From an uncultured Bacillota bacterium (GTDB lineage: Bacteria; Bacillota_I; Bacilli_A; Erysipelotrichales; Coprobacillaceae), in the NCBI GenBank assembly GCA_949290865.1, contig CASETM010000066.1, positions 1 through 63,223 on the forward strand: 63,223 nt of DNA. Reading direction: 5' to 3'. Positions 1 through 7,579 of the stretch are shown here, piece by piece. Made by a program: the position numbers and the translations under genes. The notes beneath the pieces were generated by a model, which made no database searches, was not told the origin of the DNA, and saw nothing but the letters and a program-made list of their open reading frames with translations. Within the stretch, counting starts at the first letter, position 1; every line of letters starts with the position of its first letter.

Positions 1-17
1 AGGAGGCAAAAAATAAA

Positions 18-132
18 AGCCCTTAAAGGGCTAGCCAGAAAAGGCGTTGCGGCTGTCAGGCTTCAGAGTGTGAAACACAGCGCAACAGAATGCCCTTCTA
101 GGGCGCGTACATACCACGTCTTTTAGGCGTGG
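18..132 (+). ncRNA. Chain of hairpins, possible right end / guide-RNA scaffold of an IS200/IS605-like element
   Basis: Four inverted repeats follow each other: AGCCCTT/AAGGGCT (18-32), GTTGCGGCTG with CAGCGCAAC (46-86, one bulged G), GCCCT/AGGGC (92-104) and CCACG/CGTGG around a T-rich loop (114-132). Right ends of IS200/IS605 elements carry a subterminal hairpin of the last kind, and TnpB-associated guide RNAs end there. No tnpB sequence is visible because the window starts too late. The frame open from base 1 to about 126 does not look like a TnpB C-terminus. Identity is inference; the hairpins are seen directly. Confidence 0.35.
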
Positions 133-227
133 TTATGATATGATGCATAATAAAGAAAATAAATAAATTTTGAAATAATCATACTTTTTCTGACTGCTCG
201 TGACAGGAGAAAAAGCAGATAACTGTC

Positions 228-256
228 TTTACCATATTGATAGTTTTTTATATAAT
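228..256 (+). promoter_or_regulatory. Putative promoter of the first HAD gene
   Basis: TATAAT at 251-256 lies 17 bases after TTTACC at 228-233. Transcription would begin about 10 bases before the ATG at 273, leaving a very short leader. The -35 match is weak. The stretch 133-227 holds nothing else I recognise. Confidence 0.35.
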
Positions 257-272
257 GATAGTGGTGATTTTT

Positions 273-1082
273 ATGAAAACGTTATATGTGAGTGATCTGG
301 ATGGAACGCTGTTGAATGATCAGCAGAAGATTTCATCCTGTACAAATGAAATTATTGAACAGTGTGTAGATAAGGGAATGCTTTTTTCTTATGCGACAGC
401 AAGATCTTATTATTCAGCAAAACCAGTTACGGAAGGATTAAAGGCTAAAATCCCTTTGATTCTTTATAATGGAACTTTTGTGATTGATAATGTTACTCAT
501 GAAATAATGATTTCTCATTATTTTTCTGGTAAAGATATTAAAGAGATATCATCTTTTTTTAAACAGTATGAGTTCTATCCGATCGTTTATGCATTTATAA
601 ATGGTCAGGAAAAATTTAGTTATGATATAAACAAGGCAACCAAAGAAGAACTGGATTTTGTTGAAACCAGACATGATGAAAGAAAGAATTCGCTTTTTCA
701 TGATCATGAACTGTATATGGGTGATGTTTTCTATATCTCATGTATTGGTCCTAAAAGTATCATGAATACCTTTTATCAGCATTTTAAAGATCAGTTTCAT
801 TGTCTTTTCAGTCAGGATATCTACAGTCATGACTGGTGGCTGGAAATTCTGCCTAAAGATGTTTCTAAAGCCAATGCTGTTTTGCAGTTAAAAGAATATC
901 TGGGATGTGACAAAGTCGTTGTTTTTGGTGATGGCCTTAATGACATGTCGATGTTTAGAATTGCTGATGAGAGTTATGCTGTTGAAAATGCCTGTCCAGA
1001 GCTGAAAGCAATAGCGACGGGAGTCATTGGACATCATAATGATGATGCTGTTGCAAAATGGCTTATGGCCCATTACAGATAA
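273..1082 (+). CDS. Cof-type HAD-superfamily phosphatase
   Basis: Predicted cytoplasmic Mg-dependent phosphatase of the HAD IIB (Cof) class, which usually acts on sugar phosphates or nucleotides; the substrate cannot be read from sequence. Motif I is DLDGT at residues 8-12 with Asp8 and Asp10, the basic residue is near Lys199, and motif IV is GDGLND at 219-224. At 269 residues it has normal family length. The ATG at 273 is chosen because the DxD motif then sits at the usual distance from the N-terminus; an in-frame start at 237 adds 12 hydrophobic residues overlapping the -10 box. The stop abuts the next gene, so the two are probably cotranscribed. Confidence 0.85.
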   Translation: MKTLYVSDLDGTLLNDQQKISSCTNEIIEQCVDKGMLFSYATARSYYSAKPVTEGLKAKIPLILYNGTFVIDNVTHEIMISHYFSGKDIKEISSFFKQYEFYPIVYAFINGQEKFSYDINKATKEELDFVETRHDERKNSLFHDHELYMGDVFYISCIGPKSIMNTFYQHFKDQFHCLFSQDIYSHDWWLEILPKDVSKANAVLQLKEYLGCDKVVVFGDGLNDMSMFRIADESYAVENACPELKAIATGVIGHHNDDAVAKWLMAHYR

Positions 1083-1775
1083 ATGAAAGATTTATATTAT
1101 ATTTTAATGTACAACCGTCTCGGCAATGCGAAACAATGCAAGACATTTATCAGACATGGCATAGTGAAAGTGAATGATCAGACAGTGACTGATCCTTGTT
1201 ATCAGGTGGATGATCATGACAGGATTCTTTTTGATGGAAAAAAGGTAAATTCACAGCCTTTCATTTATATCATGATGAATAAACCTAAAGATTATATATG
1301 TGCAAATCATGATAAAAAAGAAAAGTGTGTCACTGATCTGATCAGTCAGAAGGAATGTTTCTGTCTGGGGAGACTGGATAAAGATACAACCGGTCTTTTA
1401 ATTCTGACAAATGATAAAAGTCTAAAAAAACTGCTGTTACCAGAAAATCATATTCACAAACAATACTATGTTGAAACCAGAAAAACATTAAATCAAGAAA
1501 ATATCAGGCAGTTCCAGGAAGGAATCATTATAGATAAAAATATTCGCTGTTTACCAGCAAAAATGGATATCTGTGATGATCATCATTGCTTTGTTACCAT
1601 TGAGGAGGGAAAATATCACCAAATAAAGAAAATGTTTTTATCAGTGGGAAACCAGGTTGTTTCTTTAAAGAGAATAACATTTGCTGCTGTTTGTTTAGAT
1701 AATACATTAAAAGAAGGAGAATCAAGAAATCTGACTGAACTTGAAAAAAACAGTCTGCGGGCTTTGTGCAGATAA
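1083..1775 (+). CDS. rsuA: RsuA/RluB-family rRNA pseudouridine synthase
   Basis: Isomerises a specific uridine in rRNA to pseudouridine; short RsuA-type enzymes modify 16S rRNA U516, while the related RluB and RluE modify 23S. Residues 1-50 form an S4 RNA-binding domain. The catalytic domain carries GRLDKDTTGLL at 96-106, with Asp99 as nucleophile. The 230-residue length fits RsuA (Bacillus YtzG) better than RluB. The start directly follows the stop of the HAD gene, with no strong ribosome binding site, implying translational coupling. The family is certain; the exact target is inferred from size. Confidence 0.8.
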   Translation: MKDLYYILMYNRLGNAKQCKTFIRHGIVKVNDQTVTDPCYQVDDHDRILFDGKKVNSQPFIYIMMNKPKDYICANHDKKEKCVTDLISQKECFCLGRLDKDTTGLLILTNDKSLKKLLLPENHIHKQYYVETRKTLNQENIRQFQEGIIIDKNIRCLPAKMDICDDHHCFVTIEEGKYHQIKKMFLSVGNQVVSLKRITFAAVCLDNTLKEGESRNLTELEKNSLRALCR

Positions 1776-1811
1776 TTTTTTGAAAGGCTGTTAAGGGGTG
1801 AAGGTGGTAAG

Positions 1812-3050
1812 ATGGCAAAACAATATAAAGGATTAATTGACTGTATTTTAGGAGTCATCTTGACAGTATTCAGTATAATGGCTATTTGCAGTCGATCACT
1901 GTTTCTTATTAAAGTATTTGATATTTTAGGTGTTGTATTACTGATCAATGGTCTTCATGAAGGTTATGATTATTTTTATTTTCATCATACAAAAGTTCAT
2001 CTTCATAATGCTTTGATTTTTATTGCTGCGGCAGTGATTCTTCTGTGTTTTCCAATAATACCATTGACTTTTACAACGATTATTTTTTCTTTGTATCTGA
2101 CATTGAATGGTGTCGTTAAATTTATCTCTTATATCAATTATCGTAAAGATAAGGTTAGAGGAAGAAATTATGTTTTAATTGGATCTGTTATTTTATGTTT
2201 CAATGGTTTTGCACTTTTGTCTAAAGATTATATTAATTTGGATATCGTTATGATCTTTATCGGCATTTACGGTGTTTTATTAGGTGTGACTTATATTGTT
2301 GATGGTATATTCACCGTCCTGCCAGCAAAAAGAAAAGAAAACATTAAAAGAAGGATACGCATTCCATTGCCTATTGCCTTATCAGCATTGATTCCTCGAT
2401 CAATGAGCCTGCTGATCAATAGAAGATTTGAAACAGAACGCCAGCAAGTGAATTGGGATAATGATGAGGTGGATCTGGAGGTCTTTGTTCATGTTTCACC
2501 AGATGGTTTTGGTATCATGGGACATTGTGATCTCTATTTTGAAGGAGAAGTGTTATCATATGGGAATTATGATCAGCATTCAACACGTTTATTTGAAGCA
2601 GTTGGTGATGGTGTATTATTTTCGGTCACTGATAAAAAGAAATATCTGCAGTTTTGTATTAAAGAAGATAAGAAGACCATTTTTGGCTATGGTTTAAAAC
2701 TTACAGAAATGCAGAAAAGAAGTGTTCATAAAAAAATAGCTGAATTAAAAATGAATGCCCTGCAGTGGTACCCCGTTGCTTATTATCAGTCTGACTGTAG
2801 TGAAGATTATGCCAGTCGACTGTACAAAGAAACAGGAGCGCATTTTTACAAGTTTAAAAAAGGAAAATTTAAGACATATTTTGTCTTAGGAACAAATTGT
2901 GTGCTACTTGCTGATCAGATCATTGGCAGTGCAGGAACTGATATCATTGATCTTAATGGAATTATTGCGCCGGGAACATATCAGAGCTATCTGGAAAAAG
3001 AATACCAGAAACAAAATGGATTTGTTATAAAAAAAGAAGTTTATTATTAA
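1812..3050 (+). CDS. HdeD-like membrane protein with C-terminal probable permuted papain-like domain
   Basis: The N-terminal part (about residues 5-165) has six hydrophobic segments spaced as in HdeD/DUF308 membrane proteins. The soluble C-terminal part (about 205-412) contains a GHCDLYFEGEVLSYG stretch and, further on, TNCVLLADQIIG. A His-containing strand preceding a Cys-led helix is the arrangement of circularly permuted NlpC/P60-like (YiiX/LRAT-type) thiol hydrolases, so a cysteine peptidase or amidase role is possible. That assignment is inference from motif order. Start ATG at 1812 follows AAGGTGG. A bidirectional terminator lies directly downstream. Confidence 0.55.
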   Translation: MAKQYKGLIDCILGVILTVFSIMAICSRSLFLIKVFDILGVVLLINGLHEGYDYFYFHHTKVHLHNALIFIAAAVILLCFPIIPLTFTTIIFSLYLTLNGVVKFISYINYRKDKVRGRNYVLIGSVILCFNGFALLSKDYINLDIVMIFIGIYGVLLGVTYIVDGIFTVLPAKRKENIKRRIRIPLPIALSALIPRSMSLLINRRFETERQQVNWDNDEVDLEVFVHVSPDGFGIMGHCDLYFEGEVLSYGNYDQHSTRLFEAVGDGVLFSVTDKKKYLQFCIKEDKKTIFGYGLKLTEMQKRSVHKKIAELKMNALQWYPVAYYQSDCSEDYASRLYKETGAHFYKFKKGKFKTYFVLGTNCVLLADQIIGSAGTDIIDLNGIIAPGTYQSYLEKEYQKQNGFVIKKEVYY

Positions 3051-3060
3051 TCAATCAATA

Positions 3061-3094
3061 AAAAATACCATAAGAAACACCTTATGGTATTTTT
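3061..3094. terminator. Bidirectional terminator
   Basis: A perfect 14-bp stem (AAAAATACCATAAG at 3061-3074, complement at 3081-3094) with a 6-base loop has T-rich tails on both strands. It separates the convergent membrane-protein and MFS genes. Confidence 0.9.
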
Positions 3095-4280
3095 ATACTT
3101 TTTCAGCAGTTAGACAGACGATCACAGCTCCTATAACTGAAAGAGCGGCACTTAACAGCAATACCTGGTGAACACCAATGGCATCCAACAGAATTCCTCC
3201 ACAGAAGCTGGCAAAAACGCCTGAAAGTGTCATTGACATAGTAACCAGAGACTGTCCTTTTACTCTGTCAGCCACTGCAACCTTTTGATTAACATAATAA
3301 ACTGATGCGGGGATAAATAAAGCATAGGCAAACATTTGCAGGACCTGGGCAGCATAAATCGTGATCATATTTGTTGCAAAGTATGTGAGGGTATGTTTTA
3401 CAACAAACATGACGATAGAAAATTTGATCAGTGTGGCACAGTTGATTTTTTCACTTAGTCTACTGAAAAGAGCCATCGTTGGTAATTCTAGCATCGCAGC
3501 CACAAAAACAGCATTTCCCATATCTGAACTGCTGCCACCAATATTATTAATAACCTGAATAAAGAAATTATTGATAATTGTATGAGCGAAATAAACAAAG
3601 ACAAATCCTAATAGAAAAACAATAAATTTCTTGTATTTTAAACAGAATTTACCAAATGAAAGTTGTTTCGTTTCCTGTTGAACTTCTTTTTCTTTTTCAA
3701 CAATGTGGTATTGTTGTGTCTTTGGCAAAACAAATAATTTAACGGTTATAAAAAACAGTGCCGTAAAAAAGATATAGAATAGTGGAAGAATACCAGGAGA
3801 AAAACTTTCTACGATATAACCCAATAGCATACTTGTAAATGCATAGGCTACTGAACCCAAACCTCTGGCAAGTCCATAATTGATTTCAATACCATATTTT
3901 TCAAAAACAAAAGCAAGTGAATTCATTAACGGCATGACCGTTGACATAATTGCAAAGATGGAAACAATTAGAAATAAAATAACAAAAGTACTTGCTGGGA
4001 TGAAATAAAGGACAATTGACAAAGCAATAACAATTAAAGCAGTTAATGCAATAACGTTTCGTATTTCAATGTTTTGATGATCATCGACAAACGAAGCCAA
4101 TGCTGGCTGGGTAAATACGGCAATGACATTAGCTAGTGCCAAGGCAATTCCTATTTCCGAATTTGAGCAGCCTTTATCCAGCAGATAAACCGATGCATAT
4201 CCCATCATGGAACAGAATGCAGCAAAATAAAATATCTGACTTCCAGAATATTTTAGATCAAGACTTAATATTCTTTTCAT
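3093..4280 (-). CDS. MFS transporter
   Basis: A 395-residue inner-membrane carrier with about 12 hydrophobic segments and no signal peptide. It resembles the LacY/nucleoside:H+ symporter branch of the major facilitator superfamily (MFS_1-like). The conserved YGLARGLGS segment at the start of the fifth helix also occurs in the second MFS protein of this window (57617-58783), marking the two as paralogues. The start has a clear AGGAGG in front. Its stop lies inside the shared terminator. Substrate unknown. Confidence 0.8.
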   Translation of the reverse strand: MKRILSLDLKYSGSQIFYFAAFCSMMGYASVYLLDKGCSNSEIGIALALANVIAVFTQPALASFVDDHQNIEIRNVIALTALIVIALSIVLYFIPASTFVILFLIVSIFAIMSTVMPLMNSLAFVFEKYGIEINYGLARGLGSVAYAFTSMLLGYIVESFSPGILPLFYIFFTALFFITVKLFVLPKTQQYHIVEKEKEVQQETKQLSFGKFCLKYKKFIVFLLGFVFVYFAHTIINNFFIQVINNIGGSSSDMGNAVFVAAMLELPTMALFSRLSEKINCATLIKFSIVMFVVKHTLTYFATNMITIYAAQVLQMFAYALFIPASVYYVNQKVAVADRVKGQSLVTMSMTLSGVFASFCGGILLDAIGVHQVLLLSAALSVIGAVIVCLTAEKV

Positions 4281-4368
4281 AAATAACCTCCTTTGATTAT
4301 TATTCTACAATAAAATCAAAGATATAAAAATTATTTTCAAAATAAGTAAATTTTTATTTTTTATAAAG

Positions 4369-4395
4369 AAAAAAGACTATATGAATAGACTTTTT
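4369..4395 (-). terminator. Terminator of the ComEC-like gene
   Basis: Arms AAAAAGACTAT (4370-4380) and ATAGACTTTTT (4385-4395) form a stem with one internal mismatch and a 4-base loop; on the minus strand it is followed by a T-rich stretch. Confidence 0.7.
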
Positions 4396-4397
4396 CT

Positions 4398-5735
4398 TTA
4401 ATAGCATTTTTTACAAGGTTCATAGCCACGGTTTTGAGCTTCAGTTAATGATACAGCACTGGAATTTTTCATATTGCTACAGTAAGGATTAGAATGATAT
4501 TTTGAACCAGTCTGAGGAATATAGACGGTCGTGGAATCCTGCTGATGAGTCTGCTGCGCTGGTTCAGCCTGAGTTTGTGTTTCCTGATGGGATTGTTGTA
4601 CAGCTTCTTCATGCTGTTTCTTTATTTCGTCACCAGGGTCTTTTGTTACTGGAGCGGATCCTTTGTCTGATGTTGTTTCACTGAATTTGTAGCTAAGCTT
4701 ACTGTTTTTTATGGTAAAGGTGATATTTCCTTTTTCGTCGGTTCGCAACGTTTTGATATCATGATTCTTTAGGCGGTCTAATGTCTGCTGATCTGGATGG
4801 TTGTACTTGTTGTTTTTACCACATTCGATAACAGCATAATCAATATTCAGTGTTTTTAAAAACTGTTCACTGGTAGCGGATTTGCTGCCATGATGAGATA
4901 CTTTTAATATATCAATATCATGAGGTAAAAGATTGATAATGTTTTTTTCGACTTTTTCAGTTGCATCTCCCATAAACAGCATTTTGTGGTCACCTGATTC
5001 TAAAAGAGTGACCAATGATAATTCATTTCCTTCACCAGTTGCATGTGTGTTGTAGAATTTTATTTGTGTATTCTGGTCCAAAGAAATGGCAGTATCTTCT
5101 AAAGGAACTGCGGGTGTTAATCCTTTAGCGGCTAGTGCATAGATAAAATCACGATAGGTTTTACTCTCTGAAGAACCATTGGCAACATATGACTGATCAA
5201 TATTAAAGTTGGTGACAACAGCATCCAGCCCACCACAGTGATCGGCATCAGGATGGGTGCTGACAAGATAGTTGATTTTTGTGATTTTCTGTTCATTCAG
5301 ATAATTGACGATCCTTTGTTCGTCATCATTATCTCCAGCATCAATCAAAAGGTTTTTATCTTCGGTCTGGACAAAGATGCAGTCAGAATTTCCTGTATCA
5401 ATGAAATGAATTTTGATATTTGAAGTTTTGGCTTTGTTTTTTATATTTTGTGTAGAATTTGCATTGACTGTTTTTGAACTGCCTGGATCACTGGTTTTTA
5501 CCTGATCAGTATTCTCTGGGAAAAGTCCCACTGCACTTATAAATAGAAGAAGACATAATATTATTTTATATTTTCTTTTTATTGGCAGTTTTTTAGAATG
5601 AACTGTGATCAGTGCTCCGACGCCCATGATGAGAATACCCGACAATATACTGATGCCTAAAGCTGTTATTATACCAAACAACAATAGAAAATAACCTGAA
5701 AAATTACGTATATACCTGATAAGTTTTTCTTTCAT
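4398..5735 (-). CDS. ComEC/Rec2-like metallo-beta-lactamase-fold hydrolase with zinc-binding-like tail
   Basis: Two N-terminal hydrophobic segments (residues about 12-70) anchor a surface-exposed metallo-beta-lactamase domain related to the C-terminal domain of the competence protein ComEC. The metal motif is THPDADHCGG, with later conserved pieces GNELSLVTLLESG, MGDAT and SHHGSKSAT. A Gln/Thr-rich linker leads to a C-terminal module of about 40 residues with His, Cys, Asn and CKKC, like the Ada-type metal-binding tails on some secreted nucleases and ComEC-like proteins. It lacks the ComEC channel domain, so uptake itself is not implied; a nuclease or phosphodiesterase role is likely. AGGAGG precedes the start. 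Confidence 0.75.
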   Translation of the reverse strand: MKEKLIRYIRNFSGYFLLLFGIITALGISILSGILIMGVGALITVHSKKLPIKRKYKIILCLLLFISAVGLFPENTDQVKTSDPGSSKTVNANSTQNIKNKAKTSNIKIHFIDTGNSDCIFVQTEDKNLLIDAGDNDDEQRIVNYLNEQKITKINYLVSTHPDADHCGGLDAVVTNFNIDQSYVANGSSESKTYRDFIYALAAKGLTPAVPLEDTAISLDQNTQIKFYNTHATGEGNELSLVTLLESGDHKMLFMGDATEKVEKNIINLLPHDIDILKVSHHGSKSATSEQFLKTLNIDYAVIECGKNNKYNHPDQQTLDRLKNHDIKTLRTDEKGNITFTIKNSKLSYKFSETTSDKGSAPVTKDPGDEIKKQHEEAVQQSHQETQTQAEPAQQTHQQDSTTVYIPQTGSKYHSNPYCSNMKNSSAVSLTEAQNRGYEPCKKCY

Positions 5736-5898
5736 TTTATTCCTCCTTTTTTATCTTAAAACGATAGTTTATTGTCATCATCGTTTTGTTTTTACACAGG
5801 TAATTGTAATTATAGCATATTTTTCAGGATACGTTGAAAATTGTCCATAACTGATAAAATATTTATATTAATGGAAAAAAGTTGTTTTTATGAAAGAC

Positions 5899-5926
5899 AA
5901 AAAAAGAACTATTTATGTTCTTTTTT
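5899..5926 (-). terminator. Terminator of rarA
   Basis: Stem AAAAAGAAC (5901-5909) with GTTCTTTTT (5917-5925), loop of 7, overlapping the last codons of rarA; the minus strand continues into T residues. Confidence 0.75.
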
Positions 5927-7225
5927 CCATTTTTTGATTTGCTCGAGTCTTTGTTTGACTTTGATTTCACTGCCACTGTCAGTTGGATGATAATATGACA
6001 CATCTTCCATGCTTTCTGGTAAACAGGTCATGGTGGTTAGCTTTTCGGCATAATGATGCGCATACTGATAGCCCTTGCCATAATCAAGTTCCTTCATCAG
6101 TCTGGTTGGAGCATTTCGCAGATGCAAAGGTACTGGTTCAGCAAGGGAATGAATGGCATCTTTCTTGGCAGCTTCATAGGCAGTATATAAGGCATTGGAT
6201 TTCACCGACAAGGATAGGTATGTGACAACATGAGTCAGATGAACAGAACATTCAGGCATACCTAGAAAATGACAGGCCTGATAACCGGCAATCGCAATCT
6301 GTAAGGCATGACTGTCTGCCATGCCAATGTCTTCACTGGCAAAGCGCACCAGTCGTCTGGCGACATAAAGAGGATCTTCACCGGCTTCAAGCATTCGTGC
6401 CAGCCAATAAATAGCAGCATCAACATCGCTGTTACGCATGGATTTGTGTAAAGCAGATATGAGATTATAATGTTCTTCGCCTTTTTTGTCATAAAGCAAA
6501 GATTTGGTATTGGTACACTGTTCTATGATTTCTTTACTGACAAAGATTTCATCATTTTCTTTTCTGCTGTTAATAATTACCATTTCCAGAATATTCAGAG
6601 CCGTTCTGGCATCGCCATTTGCAAACATGGCAATCATTGTCAGACAGTCATCAGCAATGTGAATGTTTTGCTGACCATATCCGCGTTCATCATGAAGAGC
6701 CTGATGCAGAAGTTTGAGAATATCATCTGCGGTTAAAGCGTTTAAAACAAAAACCTTGCATCGTGATAATAAGGCTGAGTTGATTTCAAATGAAGGATTT
6801 TCTGTTGTTGCGCCAATAAGAATAATGCTGCCTTTTTCAACATATGGCAAAAAGGCATCCTGCTGCGCTTTATTGAAACGATGAATTTCATCAACGAAAA
6901 CAATCGTTTTGATACCATTTTCTCTTCTTTCTTCCGCTTTTTTCATTACTGCTTTTATATCTTTAATACCACTGGTAACAGCCGAAAAATCAATAAACTC
7001 TGACTGTGAAGTGTGAGCGATGATTCTAGCTAATGTTGTTTTTCCGACACCAGGAGGACCCCAAAAAATCATTGAAGGAATCACATCGTTTTTGATCATC
7101 TGCCATAATATTCTGTTTTTCGCTACCAGATGCTCCTGACCAACATACTCATCGAGGGTACGGGGTCTTAAGCGACTTGCCAGAGGATCTTTGATCTGGC
7201 TTTCAAATAAATTTTTCTGTTTCAT
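5909..7225 (-). CDS. rarA: Replication-associated recombination protein A (RarA/MgsA)
   Basis: AAA+ ATPase of the clamp-loader branch that acts at stalled replication forks. Counting from the ATG at 7225, Walker A is GPPGVGKTT (56-64), Walker B ends in DE at 112-113, and the family signature PLASRLRPRTLDEYVGQEHL is near the N-terminus. The C-terminal half matches the RarA tetramerisation region. Length is about 438 residues, as usual. In-frame ATGs also exist at 7231 and 7237; I prefer 7225 because GGTGATG is best spaced to it. It is a single gene between two terminators. Confidence 0.93.
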   Translation of the reverse strand: MKQKNLFESQIKDPLASRLRPRTLDEYVGQEHLVAKNRILWQMIKNDVIPSMIFWGPPGVGKTTLARIIAHTSQSEFIDFSAVTSGIKDIKAVMKKAEERRENGIKTIVFVDEIHRFNKAQQDAFLPYVEKGSIILIGATTENPSFEINSALLSRCKVFVLNALTADDILKLLHQALHDERGYGQQNIHIADDCLTMIAMFANGDARTALNILEMVIINSRKENDEIFVSKEIIEQCTNTKSLLYDKKGEEHYNLISALHKSMRNSDVDAAIYWLARMLEAGEDPLYVARRLVRFASEDIGMADSHALQIAIAGYQACHFLGMPECSVHLTHVVTYLSLSVKSNALYTAYEAAKKDAIHSLAEPVPLHLRNAPTRLMKELDYGKGYQYAHHYAEKLTTMTCLPESMEDVSYYHPTDSGSEIKVKQRLEQIKKWKKEHK

Positions 7226-7374
7226 CTTCATCACCATCTTATTTATGTCTTTGAGATTTGTATCATTAATCTAGTTTTATTGAGAATACATACGATCTTT
7301 AAATCAATCGCATGTATCTTTGTAGCCTGTTAGGTTGAACTTTTCTGATAAACTGAACCTATGATTTGAACATG

Positions 7375-7481
7375 TTTTTTTTTATCATCTCTATTTTAAC
7401 ATAATTTCATTAACATGAATGCTGTTAATAAATAATTACAATGAAATAAAACTTTTTTTATTGGTCTTTTCATGATAAAAT
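7375..7481 (+). repeat. Left 107-bp direct repeat (target duplication) of the IS1634-type element
   Basis: Identical base for base to 9583-9689. It begins with nine T residues and ends with catgataaaat, directly at the insertion sequence end. It is read as a target-site duplication made on insertion. Confidence 0.9.
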
Positions 7482-7512
7482 CCCGTTTTCGACACTTTGA
7501 TTATTAAAAATA

Positions 7513-7545
7513 GCCGGAAATCCTTTATCTATAAGGGTTTCCGGC
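7513..7545 (-). terminator. Terminator of the transposase gene
   Basis: A 13-bp stem (GCCGGAAATCCTT at 7513-7525 with AAGGGTTTCCGGC at 7533-7545, one wobble pair) is followed on the minus strand by a T-rich tract, 35 bases after the transposase stop. Confidence 0.85.
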
Positions 7546-7579
7546 ATTTTGGAATGCGCAAAAATGTTGTATGTGAGTT

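Noticed and set aside
1-126. Open frame from the window edge as a TnpB C-terminus
   Set aside because: Its residues show no TnpB zinc finger or RuvC-type end; the hairpin structure explains the sequence better.
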